A DNA stretch of 64,000 bases, from positions 1 through 64,000 of the forward strand of contig NZ_CDCE01000035.1 in assembly GCF_000819805.1 (NCBI RefSeq), written 5' to 3'. The position numbers and the translations under genes are program-made. Numbering within the stretch: position 1 is the stretch's first letter; every line of letters starts with the position of its first letter. Shown here one piece after another: positions 19,155-28,014 of the stretch. This stretch comes from Aeromonas diversa CDC 2478-85 (GTDB taxonomy: Bacteria; Pseudomonadota; Gammaproteobacteria; Enterobacterales; Aeromonadaceae). The notes beneath the pieces were generated by a model. It saw nothing but the letters and a program-made list of their open reading frames with translations, was not told where the DNA came from and did not search any database.

Positions 19155-20249
19155 ATGAGTCACACCCCGGCTGCCTATCAGCAGCAACTCGACGCCAAGG
19201 CCGAGCGCCTGCGTGCCCTGTTTGCCGCCTTCCAACCGCCCGCGCTCGAGGTGTTCGCCTCGCCGGCCGAGCACTATCGTATGCGCGCCGAGTTTCGCAT
19301 CTGGCACGACGGAGATGACCTCTATCACATCATGTTCGATCAGGAGACCCGCCAGCGTATTCGGGTCGATCAGTTCCCGGCGGCGAGTCGTCTCATCAAC
19401 GACCTGATGCCGTGCGTGCTGGCCGGGATCAAGCCTGATCCGCTGCTGCGCCGCAAGCTGTTCCAGATCGACTATCTCTCGACCCGCTCCGGCCAGGTGA
19501 TCGTCAGCCTGCTCTATCATCGCAAGCTCGACGAGCAGTGGCAGAGTGCCGCCGAGGCGCTGCGCGCCAGCCTGCGCGAACAGGGCTTCGATCTTCAGCT
19601 CATCGGCCGCGCCCACAAGCAGAAGATCTGCCTGGAGCAGGAGTTTGTCGACGAGGTGCTGGAGGTCGAGGGGCGTCACTATACCTACCGCCAGGTAGAA
19701 AACAGCTTCACCCAACCCAACGCCGAGATTAACCAGAAGATGCTGACCTGGGCGCGCGACGTGACTCGCGAGAGCGAAGGGGACCTGCTGGAACTTTACT
19801 GTGGTAACGGCAACTTCTCCATCGCCCTGGCCGAGAACTTTGACCGGGTGCTGGCCACCGAGATCGCCAAGCCGAGCGTGGAGTCGGCCCAGTTCAACAT
19901 CGCCGCCAACGGCATCGACAACCTCATCATACTGCGCATGTCGGCCGAGGAGTTCACCATGGCGATGCGTGGCGAGCGGGAGTTCAACCGCCTCAAGGGG
20001 ATCGATCTCTCGGACTACCGCTGCAACACCATCTTCGTCGACCCGCCGCGCGCCGGCCTGGACCCGGCCACCGTCGCGCTGGTGCAGGAGTACGACCATA
20101 TCCTCTACATCTCCTGCAACCCCGAGACCCTGCAAGAGAACATGGCCGTGCTCGGCGAGACTCACGAGATCGCCCGCTTCGCCCTGTTCGATCAGTTCCC
20201 CTGGACTCATCACATGGAAGCCGGCGTCTACCTGCGCCGCAAGGGGTAA
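19155..20249 (+). CDS. trmA: tRNA (uracil-5-)-methyltransferase
   Basis: SAM-dependent enzyme that makes ribothymidine at tRNA position 54. The ATG at 19155 has GAGG 8 nt upstream and gives 364 residues, close to E. coli TrmA (366). Motifs in order: [29 protein letters not shown], the SAM loop [15 protein letters not shown], the [10 protein letters not shown] motif and the catalytic-cysteine motif YISCNPETL. It ends in [14 protein letters not shown] holding the general-base Glu. A terminator follows at once. Confidence 0.96.
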   Translation: MSHTPAAYQQQLDAKAERLRALFAAFQPPALEVFASPAEHYRMRAEFRIWHDGDDLYHIMFDQETRQRIRVDQFPAASRLINDLMPCVLAGIKPDPLLRRKLFQIDYLSTRSGQVIVSLLYHRKLDEQWQSAAEALRASLREQGFDLQLIGRAHKQKICLEQEFVDEVLEVEGRHYTYRQVENSFTQPNAEINQKMLTWARDVTRESEGDLLELYCGNGNFSIALAENFDRVLATEIAKPSVESAQFNIAANGIDNLIILRMSAEEFTMAMRGEREFNRLKGIDLSDYRCNTIFVDPPRAGLDPATVALVQEYDHILYISCNPETLQENMAVLGETHEIARFALFDQFPWTHHMEAGVYLRRKG

Positions 20250-20256
20250 GCGTAAG

Positions 20257-20281
20257 AAGGGAGCCATCGGCTCCCTTTTTT
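20257..20281 (+). terminator. Terminator of trmA
   Basis: Perfect 9-bp stem AAGGGAGCC (20257-20265) / GGCTCCCTT (20269-20277) with loop ATC and a T-run, 7 nt after the trmA stop. Confidence 0.88.
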
Positions 20282-20366
20282 AATGCCAGGTCACCGCCCG
20301 GGTTTCCCTCCGCGAGACGGCCGCCGGGAATTGCGAACGGCTTCTCAGTTTGCCGGTTTTTTCATC

Positions 20367-20394
20367 TTGTCTGTGGCACTTTCTTGCCCATAAT
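20367..20394 (+). promoter_or_regulatory. Candidate sigma-70 promoter of the tna operon
   Basis: TTGTCT (20367-20372) and CATAAT (20389-20394) are spaced by 16 bp, 45 nt upstream of tnaC. The moderate -35 suits an activator such as CRP, as known for tna in E. coli, but I see no clear CRP site. Confidence 0.5.
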
Positions 20395-20438
20395 GAGGCG
20401 TGTTAATTTTTCGTTATCACTCCCGACGGGTGGGTACC

Positions 20439-20513
20439 ATGAACAGCAGATTCATATCCCGCAAGTGGTTCAATCTCGATCGCAAGATCGCCTTCTTCTT
20501 TCCGCATCCCTGA
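20439..20513 (+). CDS. tnaC: Tryptophanase leader peptide TnaC
   Basis: A 24-codon frame 176 nt upstream of tnaA. It contains KWFNLDRKI, matching the KWFNIDNKI core of E. coli TnaC, with Lys9, Trp10 and Asp14 in the spacing of E. coli Lys11, Trp12 and Asp16. The proline equivalent to the essential E. coli Pro24 is Pro22 by distance from Trp, and the peptide then goes on with His-Pro before the stop. In E. coli, free tryptophan stalls the ribosome at the end of this peptide, which blocks Rho and lets tnaA be transcribed. A GGTGGG stretch lies upstream of the ATG. Confidence 0.88.
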   Translation: MNSRFISRKWFNLDRKIAFFFPHP

Positions 20514-20521
20514 GTCCACCC

Positions 20522-20540
20522 CGGGGGCCTGTGGCCCCCG
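20522..20540 (+). promoter_or_regulatory. GC-rich hairpin directly after tnaC
   Basis: Perfect 8-bp stem CGGGGGCC (20522-20529) / GGCCCCCG (20533-20540) with loop TGT starts 8 nt after the tnaC stop. No T-run follows, so it is not a simple terminator. A further hairpin, TTCGGCG (20636-20642) / CGCCGAA (20649-20655), lies before tnaA. The first would be covered by a ribosome stalled on tnaC. Confidence 0.5.
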
Positions 20541-20689
20541 CATGCGCGCCTGATGCGCGCAGACTCCTTATCTCCATATGCGTGTCGCCCTCTGCCTCAG
20601 TGGCGGTTCGGCGCATACCCGGAACACTATCTTCCTTCGGCGTTGATGCGCCGAACGGATCACCTCAGGGTGAAAAGAGAGGCAATCTC

Positions 20690-22141
20690 ATGGAACATTT
20701 CAAGCATCTTCCCGAACCCTTTCGCATTCGTGTCATCGAGCCGGTAAAACGCACCACCCGTGCTTACCGCGAGGCGGCGATCAAGCAGGCGGGTATGAAC
20801 CCCTTCCTGCTCGACAGCGAAGACGTCTTCATCGATCTGCTGACCGACAGCGGCACCGGCGCCATCACCCAGGAGATGCAGGCGGCCATGCTGCGCGGTG
20901 ACGAGGCCTACAGCGGCAGCCGCAGCTTCCATGCCCTGCGCCACGCGGTGCAGGATATCTTCGGGTACGAGCTGACCATACCGACCCATCAGGGGCGCGG
21001 CGCCGAGCAGATCTACATCCCGGTGCTGATCAAGAAGCGCGAGAGGGAGAAAGGGCTGGATCGCAGCAAGATGGTGGCGCTCTCCAACTACTTCTTCGAC
21101 ACCACCCAGGGTCACACCCAGATCAACTGCTGTGTGGCGAAGAACGTCTACACCAAGGAGGCGTTCGACACCGCTGTCACCGCCGACTTCAAGGGCAACT
21201 TCGATCTCGACAAGCTCGAGGCAGCCATCCAGGAGGCGGGCCCGGCCAACGTGCCCTATATCGTCTGCACCATTACCTGCAACTCGGCCGGGGGCCAGCC
21301 GGTCTCCATCGCCAACCTCAAGGCGGTCTATGCCATCGCCCGCCGCTACGAGATCCCGGTGATCATGGACTCCGCCCGCTTCGCCGAGAACGCCTACTTC
21401 ATCCAGCAGCGCGAGAGCGGCTACGCCGACTGGAGCATAGAGCAGATCACCCGCGAGGCCTACCGATATGCCGACGGCCTCGCCATGTCGGCCAAGAAGG
21501 ACGCCATGGTGCCCATGGGCGGCCTGCTCTGCTTCAAGGACGAGTCGATGCTGGACGTTTACAACGAGTGCCGCACCCTGTGCGTGGTGCAGGAGGGCTT
21601 CCCCACCTATGGCGGCCTGGAAGGGGGCGCCATGGAGCGGCTGGCGGTCGGTTTGCGCGACGGCATGCGTCAGGAGTGGCTCGCCTACCGCATCCAGCAG
21701 GTGCAGTACCTGGTCGAGGGGCTGGAGGCGATCGGCGTGGTCTGTCAGCAGCCGGGGGGCCACGCGGCCTTCGTCGATGCGGGTAAGCTGCTGCCCCACA
21801 TCCCGGCGGGTCAGTTCCCGGCCCACGCCCTGGCCTGCGAGCTCTACAGGGTCGCCGGCATCCGCGCGGTCGAGATCGGTTCCCTGTTGCAGGGGCGTGA
21901 CCCGGCCACCGGCCAGCAGATGGCCTGCCCGGCGGAGCTGCTGCGCCTGACCATACCGCGTGCCACCTACACCCAAACCCACATGGACTTCATCATAGAG
22001 GCGTTCCAGGAGGTCAAGAAGAACGCCGCCAACATCAAGGGGCTCACCTTCAGCTACGAGCCGCCTGTGCTGCGCCACTTCACCGCCCGCCTCGAAGAGG
22101 TCGAGCCGGTGACCGCCAGAGAGCCGGTGTTTCAACCCTAG
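20690..22141 (+). CDS. tnaA: Tryptophanase
   Basis: PLP enzyme that cleaves tryptophan to indole, pyruvate and ammonia. The ATG at 20690, behind GAGAGG, gives 483 residues; the open frame upstream crosses tnaC and is not coding. The start [20 protein letters not shown] and the PLP lysine in [12 protein letters not shown] (Lys270, the E. coli position) are typical. The 228-230 region SAR and the [19 protein letters not shown] segment also match. It is controlled by the tnaC leader. Tyrosine phenol-lyase is related, but the tnaC leader and the overall match favour tryptophanase. Confidence 0.95.
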   Translation: MEHFKHLPEPFRIRVIEPVKRTTRAYREAAIKQAGMNPFLLDSEDVFIDLLTDSGTGAITQEMQAAMLRGDEAYSGSRSFHALRHAVQDIFGYELTIPTHQGRGAEQIYIPVLIKKREREKGLDRSKMVALSNYFFDTTQGHTQINCCVAKNVYTKEAFDTAVTADFKGNFDLDKLEAAIQEAGPANVPYIVCTITCNSAGGQPVSIANLKAVYAIARRYEIPVIMDSARFAENAYFIQQRESGYADWSIEQITREAYRYADGLAMSAKKDAMVPMGGLLCFKDESMLDVYNECRTLCVVQEGFPTYGGLEGGAMERLAVGLRDGMRQEWLAYRIQQVQYLVEGLEAIGVVCQQPGGHAAFVDAGKLLPHIPAGQFPAHALACELYRVAGIRAVEIGSLLQGRDPATGQQMACPAELLRLTIPRATYTQTHMDFIIEAFQEVKKNAANIKGLTFSYEPPVLRHFTARLEEVEPVTAREPVFQP

Positions 22142-22215
22142 GAGAGCGTCAGATCAAAACCCACCTCTGAGATGTCAGTTATTCTGCCGGCACGTGGTGA
22201 GGTGGGGGAGTCGAT

Positions 22216-23424
22216 GTGACCGGGATTGAAGCGCTGACGCTGGCGGCCGGGGTGAGTGCCCTGGCCTGGGGGCTGCTGCAGAAGCGGGGCTGGCCGACGG
22301 GGTTGGCCCTGGTGGCTGTGGTGGCCGCCTGGCTGGTGGCGGCCGATCTCCGGCTCTGGGTCGCACTGGCGCTGGTGGTCATAGCCCTCTGGCTGTGGCG
22401 GCGCGGGTACCCCAATGCCGAGTCGGCCACGGCGAAGAGGCTGCGGGAAGGGACGCGGCACCTGCTGCTGCTCTCCTGGGCCCTGGTGGCGGGCCAGTAC
22501 CTCGTCTACCTGTGGCAGCTTGGCCGGGGCGAGACGCCGCTGCTGGCGCGCCCCGACGTGGTCGATGCCTTCCTGCCCATCGCCGGGGGCTTGGGGCTGC
22601 GTGCCTGGGGTCAGCTCGGGGTGACTGACCCGCACCACCCGGCGGCGACCGTCAGTGTGCTGGTGCTCACGCTGTCGGCCCTGCTGCTCGGGCGCAGCTT
22701 CTGCGGCTGGGCCTGCCCGCTCGGGGTGGTCGGCGAGTGGCTGCACCGGCTGCGTCGCCGGTGGCTACCGGGGGAGTGGACTCCTCCGCGCTGGCTCGAC
22801 GGGGTGCTGCGGGCCCAGAAGTGGCTGGTGCTGGGATTCCTGCTCTTCATCATAGTGCTGGCGGTGCCGACGGCGGCCCTGCCCGGCTATCTCGCCAGCG
22901 CCTACCATCAGGCCGCCGACATGAAGATGGGGGCCTTCTTCTTCAACCTGACCCTGATCTCTGGCCTGTGTCTGGGCTGGGTGGTCCTGCTCACCGTCAC
23001 CTTCCACCAGGGATTCTGTCGCTATCTCTGCCCCTATGGCGCCTGGCTGGGGCTGTTTGGCATGCTCTCACCAATGCGCATTCGCCGGGATCCGGCGCTC
23101 TGCCTGCGAAGCCAGGGACACGACTGCGACAAGTGCAGCCGGGCCTGCCCGTCACGCATAGCGGTGCATCAGGTGATCGCGGTGAGAAATCTGGAATGCA
23201 GCGACTGCCGTCGCTGCATCCAGGCCTGCCCCACACGGGCCGACGCCCTGCACCTGGGCACGAGGCGGCGCAGGGTGAGCGCGCCGCTCCAGCTGGCGCT
23301 GCTCTGCTTGTTTCTGTTCCTGCTGCCGCTGCTGGCACATGGCCTGCTCGATCTCTGGGTCAGCCAGACGCCCCTGGCGGTGCGGCGCCATCTGCTCGAA
23401 ATCCTGCCGGCGCTCACTCACTAG
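22216..23424 (+). CDS. Membrane polyferredoxin of the NapH/CcoG type
   Basis: A 402-residue inner-membrane iron-sulfur protein. About six transmembrane helices are followed by a C-terminal domain with two 4Fe-4S motifs: C296/C304/C307/C311 (CDKCSRACP) and C328/C331/C334/C338 (CSDCRRCIQACP). The membrane part has two CxxxCP motifs, CGWACP (163-168) and CRYLCP (268-273), as in NapH and NosR-like proteins. Such proteins pass electrons from the quinol pool to periplasmic or cytoplasmic partners. Start is GTG 22216 behind GGTGGGGGAG. It follows tnaA by 74 nt, but a link with tryptophan use is unclear. Partner unknown. Confidence 0.75.
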   Translation: MTGIEALTLAAGVSALAWGLLQKRGWPTGLALVAVVAAWLVAADLRLWVALALVVIALWLWRRGYPNAESATAKRLREGTRHLLLLSWALVAGQYLVYLWQLGRGETPLLARPDVVDAFLPIAGGLGLRAWGQLGVTDPHHPAATVSVLVLTLSALLLGRSFCGWACPLGVVGEWLHRLRRRWLPGEWTPPRWLDGVLRAQKWLVLGFLLFIIVLAVPTAALPGYLASAYHQAADMKMGAFFFNLTLISGLCLGWVVLLTVTFHQGFCRYLCPYGAWLGLFGMLSPMRIRRDPALCLRSQGHDCDKCSRACPSRIAVHQVIAVRNLECSDCRRCIQACPTRADALHLGTRRRRVSAPLQLALLCLFLFLLPLLAHGLLDLWVSQTPLAVRRHLLEILPALTH

Positions 23425-23791
23425 CCGAGTGGCGGCCAAACAGATAGAGCATGGTGGCCATGGCGGCCAGCACCAGCAGGGAGGCGAGGGAGAGCACCGG
23501 CTCGACCCGCTCGGCCGGCATCAACTTGCCGTAGAGCAGGAACAGGCCCACCGCCATCAGCAGGGCGCCGCCCTGGTGCAGATAGAACTGGATCTGGGCC
23601 AGCCGGCCGGTCGGGTTACCGAGCCAGAGGCGGTGGCAGAGACCGTAGATAAAGGAAACCACGAAACCGACCAGCATGATGTGAGCATGGGTGACAAACT
23701 GGCCGTGATTCTGGCTGGCCGCCATATGGATGCCGAGCAACATGCCGAGCAGGGCGTAACAGAGGGCGCAGACAACAAACTTCCTGTCCAT
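23414..23791 (-). CDS. Four-helix membrane protein with haem-type histidines
   Basis: A 125-residue protein with four hydrophobic segments (about 7-25, 35-53, 70-88 and 98-118). Histidines at 22, 29, 35, 37, 53 and 72 include a THAHIMLVGFV segment resembling subunit I of haem-copper oxidases and related short haem proteins. It may bind haem or copper, but this is inferred from histidine placement only. Its 3' end overlaps the convergent polyferredoxin gene by 11 nt, which hints at a shared respiratory theme. I cannot name a family. Confidence 0.6.
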   Translation of the reverse strand: MDRKFVVCALCYALLGMLLGIHMAASQNHGQFVTHAHIMLVGFVVSFIYGLCHRLWLGNPTGRLAQIQFYLHQGGALLMAVGLFLLYGKLMPAERVEPVLSLASLLVLAAMATMLYLFGRHSASE

Positions 23792-23983
23792 GGAGACTTC
23801 CTCCCCGAGGTGATGAGAGGAGTATAGGTTCGCGGGCGGGATTCAGTTTGATGCGAGGGGGGAAGCAGGGTAAAGTCCCCAGGCGCGGCGGCCAGGGGCT
23901 GCCGTTTTCATGAGCGCCCCCTAGGGAGGGCCGGGGCGTCGGAGTGCCCCATCTTCGCAATCGTATGGCAAGGAGTCAGAGAG

Positions 23984-25195
23984 ATGGAACACAAACCATC
24001 CTTGGTGGGCGGGGCATGCATCATTGCCGGCGTCTGTGTGGGGGCCGGCATGCTGGGCTTGCCGAGTGCCGGGGCGGGCGCCTGGACCCTCTGGTCCCTG
24101 CTCGCGGTGGCGCTGACCATGGTGGTGATGACGGTGTCGGGCTGGATGCTGCTCGAATCCTACAAGGGCTATCCGCTGCGCGTCTCCTTCGACACCGTGA
24201 CCCGGGATCTGCTGGGGGAGAAGATCAACGCCCTCAACAACCTGAGCGTCTACTTCGTCGGCGGCATCCTGCTCTATGCCTACATCACCTCGTCCGGCCT
24301 CATCATCCAGGAGATGACGGGGATCGGCAGTCACGCCGCCTCTGTGTTGTTTACCCTGGTCTTCTCGGCTCTGGTGTGGCACTCCACCCGGGCGGTGGAC
24401 CGCATCTCTGTGCTGCTCATCATATTGATGATGCTGAGCTTCGCCTTCGGCATCTCGGGTCTGTCGATGAAGATAAGTCCCGATCTGCTGTTTGACCGCA
24501 TGAGCGAGCACGCCAGCTACGCCCCCTATGCCATCGGCATGCTGCCGGTGGCGCTCACCTCGTTCGGCTATCACCACTCGGTGTCGTCGATGCGCGCCTA
24601 CTACGGTGAGGAGCGCCGCGCCAGCCGCGCCATCCTGGGCGGTACCGTTATCGCCCTGGCCTTCTACACCGTCTGGCTGCTGAGCGTGTTCGGCAACCTG
24701 CCGCGCGGCGAGTTTGGCCCTGTCATCGAACAGGGTGGCAACGTGGATGCCCTGCTGAAGGCGCTCGGCTCGGTGATCGAGTCCAAGGCGGTGGCGAGCG
24801 CCCTCAACGCCTTCTCCATGGCGGCGATCCTCTCCTCCTTCATCGGGGTGGGGCTCGGGGTGTTTGACTACCTGGCGGACTTGTTCAAGTTCGACAACAG
24901 CCGCGGTGGCCGCGCCAAGTCCTGGGCGGTGACCTTCCTGCCGCCGCTGGTGCTCTCCTTGCTGTTCCCGTTCGGCTTCCTGGTGGCCATCGGCTACGCC
25001 GGCGCCGTCGCCACCCTGTGGACCTGCATCATCCCGCCCCTGCTGGCGTGGAAGGTGCGCAGCATGGGCAAGCACGAGGGCTTCCGCGCCCCGGGCGGCA
25101 TCGCCATGATCGCCCTGGTGATCGTCTTCGGTGTGCTGACCGCCGCCTTCCACCTGCTCAACATGGTGGGCTGGCTGCCGGCCTATACGGGTTAA
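23984..25195 (+). CDS. Aromatic amino-acid permease (Mtr/TnaB/TyrP family)
   Basis: Inner-membrane permease of 403 residues with about 11 transmembrane helices. It belongs to the hydroxy and aromatic amino-acid permease family: GGACIIAGVCVGAGMLGLPS near the start, then NASYAPY-like HASYAPYAIGMLPVALTSFGYH, a VFDYLADLFKFD segment and FPFGFLVAIGYAGAVATLW. It resembles E. coli Mtr and TnaB more than SdaC. As it lies downstream of tnaA, tryptophan is the likely substrate, though tyrosine cannot be ruled out. It has its own start region and terminator, with an intervening opposite gene, so it is probably not on the tnaA transcript. Confidence 0.85.
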   Translation: MEHKPSLVGGACIIAGVCVGAGMLGLPSAGAGAWTLWSLLAVALTMVVMTVSGWMLLESYKGYPLRVSFDTVTRDLLGEKINALNNLSVYFVGGILLYAYITSSGLIIQEMTGIGSHAASVLFTLVFSALVWHSTRAVDRISVLLIILMMLSFAFGISGLSMKISPDLLFDRMSEHASYAPYAIGMLPVALTSFGYHHSVSSMRAYYGEERRASRAILGGTVIALAFYTVWLLSVFGNLPRGEFGPVIEQGGNVDALLKALGSVIESKAVASALNAFSMAAILSSFIGVGLGVFDYLADLFKFDNSRGGRAKSWAVTFLPPLVLSLLFPFGFLVAIGYAGAVATLWTCIIPPLLAWKVRSMGKHEGFRAPGGIAMIALVIVFGVLTAAFHLLNMVGWLPAYTG

Positions 25196-25217
25196 GCCAC
25201 TGACGTGGAAAGCAAAA

Positions 25218-25239
25218 AACGGCGCCTTCGGGCGCCGTT
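25218..25239. terminator. Terminator with UUCG loop
   Basis: Perfect 9-bp stem AACGGCGCC (25218-25226) / GGCGCCGTT (25231-25239) closed by TTCG, between the convergent permease and EAL genes. Confidence 0.82.
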
Positions 25240-25251
25240 GTTGTTGGTGAG

Positions 25252-26022
25252 TCAGAACCGGGTGAAGTCCACCGGCGGCAGCGTCTCAAAGCCTGGTCTG
25301 GCGAAGAAGTAGCCCTGCATCAGGTCAACCCCCATGGTCTGCAGGCACGCCAGCTCCTCTCGGGTTTCGACCCCCTCGGCGAGCACAGTGATGTCGAGTT
25401 CGCGGCACATGGCCACGCTGTGGCGCACTATGGCTTGCCGCCTTGGGTCATCATCGACCCCCCGCAGCAGGTGCATGTCGAGCTTGATGATGTCTGGCTG
25501 GAAGTCGGCCAGCCGGTTCAGGCCGGAATAGCCGGCCCCAAAGTCATCGAGGGCCGTGATGAAGCCCCGCGTGTGGTAGTACTCTATGATGTCGCGAATG
25601 TGCTGGTTATCGCTGACCCGCTCGTCTTCCGTGATTTCAAACATGATGCGCTCGACGGGAAAGTGGTGCTCGTTGGCGGCCTGCAGTGTGGTACGGATGC
25701 AGCGCTCCGGCCGATAGACGGCGTTGGGCAGAAAGTTGATGCTGAGGATCTGCTGCAACTGGAGACGGGCCGCCAGGGCTATCGCCTTGGTGCGGCAGAG
25801 CTGGTCAAACAGATAGCGGTTCTGATCGGTAATGCGCGAGATGATGGTGTGTGCCGGCTCGTTATTCAGTCCGCGCACCAGCGCCTCGTAACCGAAGAGG
25901 GTTTTCTGCCGGCAGTTGACGATTGGCTGAAAGGCCATGGAGAAATCAAACTCGAGCCTGGCCTCCTCGAGACACAATCTGCAACCGGATTCACCGGCTG
26001 TGCCACCCGTGACCTCTTTCAT
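25252..26022 (-). CDS. EAL-domain cyclic-di-GMP phosphodiesterase
   Basis: A 256-residue protein that is almost entirely an EAL domain, without GGDEF or membrane parts. The motif is EALVRG (46-51). Expected metal and catalytic residues are present: Asn96, Glu129, Asp159-Asp160 in LDDFGAGYSG, Lys180, Glu216 in LAEGVET and Gln236 in QGYFFARP. It is therefore probably active, hydrolysing c-di-GMP to pGpG. A CxxC pair (Cys14, Cys17) lies in the short N-terminal extension and might bind metal or sense redox. The ATG at 26022 is chosen because the domain begins soon after; the frame upstream lacks homology. Confidence 0.88.
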   Translation of the reverse strand: MKEVTGGTAGESGCRLCLEEARLEFDFSMAFQPIVNCRQKTLFGYEALVRGLNNEPAHTIISRITDQNRYLFDQLCRTKAIALAARLQLQQILSINFLPNAVYRPERCIRTTLQAANEHHFPVERIMFEITEDERVSDNQHIRDIIEYYHTRGFITALDDFGAGYSGLNRLADFQPDIIKLDMHLLRGVDDDPRRQAIVRHSVAMCRELDITVLAEGVETREELACLQTMGVDLMQGYFFARPGFETLPPVDFTRF

Positions 26023-26331
26023 CGCGCACCGTTCCTTCCTTGCGAGGATATGGTCAAGATTAGTGCCGTAAGTGGCTGAAAACAATCGCGAGAAAAGAAA
26101 TGGCGCGAGCGCCGCCAGCGCGGTGTGAGGCCCCATATGCCACCCTTTTGCGTCACCGAGCGGCGGGTCTATAGTCAGACAGGCGACGCAGGCGATGCGA
26201 GCCCCGTATCCACCGCGCCACCCTCGATCACTCCCGTCCCCCCCCACCAGACAGCTGCTGCCCGGCAGCACGGCCGCCATGGTAGTCGGCCGTGCGTGAT
26301 CCCGTGTTACCCAACCAATCGGGAGAGAGAC

Positions 26332-26889
26332 ATGATGTGCAAGCAGATGTTTACCCTGGGCGTGCTCACCGCACTGCTGGCCGGTGCGGCGCAGGCCGCC
26401 GATGAGCCGGCCATGACCGACGAGGCGATGATCGCCAGCGCCATGGCGGCGGCCCCCGCCAAGGTCGGTGCCGCGGCCGCCATCGTCGCCATGGGGGCCG
26501 ACGGCAAGATGCGCACCCTGCGCGAGGGCAGCAACGGTTTTACCTGCATGCCCGACAACCCGGCCACGCCGGGGCCGGATCCCATGTGCATGGACGCGGC
26601 CGCCCTGGCCTGGGCCCACGCCTGGATCAACCACGAGACGCCGCCCAAGGGCAAGATCGGCTTTATGTACATGCTCAAGGGGGGCACGGATGCCAGCAAC
26701 ACCGACCCCTATGCCGCCAAGCCCGGCGCCGACAACCACTGGTTGCAGACCGGGCCCCACGTGATGATCGTCGGCGCGGAGGACGCCTTCTACGATCAAT
26801 ACCCCAAGGGCGCCGACCCCGACACCTCGGCCCCCTACATCATGTGGTCGGGCACCCCCTACCAGCACCTGATGGCACCGCTCGAATAG
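26332..26889 (+). CDS. Conserved exported protein of unknown function
   Basis: A 185-residue protein with a signal peptide (MMCKQMFTLGVLTALLAGAAQA) and a GGGAGAG site just upstream. The mature part is Ala/Pro/Gly-rich with two cysteines in a GFTCMPDNP...PMCMD context, then HAWINHETPPKGKIGFMYML and a C-terminal WLQTGPHVMIVGA and YIMWSGTPYQHLM. I have seen this pattern annotated only as hypothetical in other bacteria. It is probably periplasmic. The two cysteines could form a disulfide. No neighbour suggests a role. Confidence 0.7.
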   Translation: MMCKQMFTLGVLTALLAGAAQAADEPAMTDEAMIASAMAAAPAKVGAAAAIVAMGADGKMRTLREGSNGFTCMPDNPATPGPDPMCMDAAALAWAHAWINHETPPKGKIGFMYMLKGGTDASNTDPYAAKPGADNHWLQTGPHVMIVGAEDAFYDQYPKGADPDTSAPYIMWSGTPYQHLMAPLE

Positions 26890-26920
26890 GCACATCCCGC
26901 TCTTGCCGTGTCGCACCAAT

Positions 26921-26950
26921 AAAAACCCCCTCAGTGACGAGGGGGTTTTT
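26921..26950. terminator. Bidirectional terminator
   Basis: Perfect 12-bp stem AAAAACCCCCTC (26921-26932) / GAGGGGGTTTTT (26939-26950), serving the exported-protein gene and the convergent lipoprotein operon. Confidence 0.92.
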
Positions 26951-27000
26951 GTCGTGGGCCGTCAGGCGCGGCAGGCCGCGTCTGCGCTATGCCAGGGCCA

Positions 27001-27654
27001 TCACTGCTGCGCCTGGTATTTCGGCGAGTAGGGACCATAGAGGAGGCCATTGGGCGTGCCGGCGCTGAGCAGGCGTGCGCTGGTGATGCCGGCGATGTCG
27101 TGACCCTTGTCCAGCACCGTATTGGCGATCTGGTCGACCACGGCGACGATCAGCATGCCGACCAGGCCGCCCCCGCTGTTGGACTGCTGCTCCGCACTCG
27201 AGGCGCGGGCTGTGCCTTCCCAGAGGGTTTTCCCGTTACGCAGGTCAACCAGCTTGGCCTTGGCGGTCACCGCCGTCTCGCTCGAGATGACCATGTAGCT
27301 GGTGCCATATTCGGTAATGTCCAGATAGAGCGCGGTGTCGGCGCCGAAGATCTGATGCAGCTTGTTGACCGGCAGAGCCTGGATCTCTTCGGCGACCGTC
27401 ATGCCATTTTGGCGGAAGGTCTCGTTGGTCAGGGCCACCGGGAATACATAGTAGCCCGACTCGGCCAGCGGCAGGGTGCTCTGGGAGATGAGGCTGTTGC
27501 TGGCCTTGATATCCGGGCTGTGGTTGACCGGCGGCAACACCAGGATCGAGGTGGGGCGGCTTTCCCGGAAGGCGGCGTAGTCATAGCCCGGCTGCTGGGA
27601 TGCGCAACCCGCCAGCAAGAGTGAGCCCATCAAGGCCATCCATAACGTCTTCAT
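27001..27654 (-). CDS. DUF799 (GNA1162-like) lipoprotein
   Basis: A 217-residue lipoprotein with lipobox LAGC (Cys about 17). The mature domain fits DUF799, known from neisserial GNA1162: SILVLPPVNHSPDIKASNSL, then YYVFPVALTNETFRQNGM and the ADTALYLDITEYGT segment. Its fold is related to the anticodon-binding-like domain of CsgG and TolB. It is the last gene of a three-lipoprotein operon and overlaps the DUF4810 gene by 4 nt. The set probably makes a periplasmic or outer-membrane complex; the cargo is unknown. Confidence 0.82.
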   Translation of the reverse strand: MKTLWMALMGSLLLAGCASQQPGYDYAAFRESRPTSILVLPPVNHSPDIKASNSLISQSTLPLAESGYYVFPVALTNETFRQNGMTVAEEIQALPVNKLHQIFGADTALYLDITEYGTSYMVISSETAVTAKAKLVDLRNGKTLWEGTARASSAEQQSNSGGGLVGMLIVAVVDQIANTVLDKGHDIAGITSARLLSAGTPNGLLYGPYSPKYQAQQ

Positions 27655-28004
27655 TGGGTTGCTCCCTTCTTCTGGTTGAGCAGGAAGTTGATGAAAGTGG
27701 CCGACTCAGGGAACAGCTGTTTCTCTTTCTCGAGGTGCTCGCGAGCGAGATCGTCGCGCCCCTGCTGGGCATAGAGCATGCCCAGGTGGGCGTGGAAGCC
27801 CGGGGGCACCTTCTCACCCTTGCCGTTGGCGGCTTGCAGATTCTCCTCGAGGCGGCCAATCTGCTCGCCGCTCTCCTGGTCTTCGAGGGTCTGATAGACG
27901 GCGCTCTGGTATTGGTCCCAGTTGTAGAGGGGCTTGGGCGGGGTGGCACAGCCGTAGCTCAGCAGGGCGAAGGCCAGGCAGAGCCCGTGACGCAGTGTGT
28001 TCAT
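27651..28004 (-). CDS. DUF4810 lipoprotein
   Basis: A 117-residue lipoprotein with lipobox SYGC (Cys19) and a short mature domain beginning LYNWDQYQSAVYQTL, followed by a tetratricopeptide-like helix pair (AHLGMLYAQQGRDDLAREHL, about 72-91). This is the usual DUF4810 arrangement. It stands between the CsgG-like and DUF799 genes, overlapping the latter by 4 nt, and the three almost always occur together. Confidence 0.8.
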   Translation of the reverse strand: MNTLRHGLCLAFALLSYGCATPPKPLYNWDQYQSAVYQTLEDQESGEQIGRLEENLQAANGKGEKVPPGFHAHLGMLYAQQGRDDLAREHLEKEKQLFPESATFINFLLNQKKGATQ

Positions 28005-28014
28005 GGGCTACTCC

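Noticed and set aside
20660-22135. Open frame of 491 codons on the minus strand
   Set aside because: Antisense to tnaA; the tnaA product is unmistakable.
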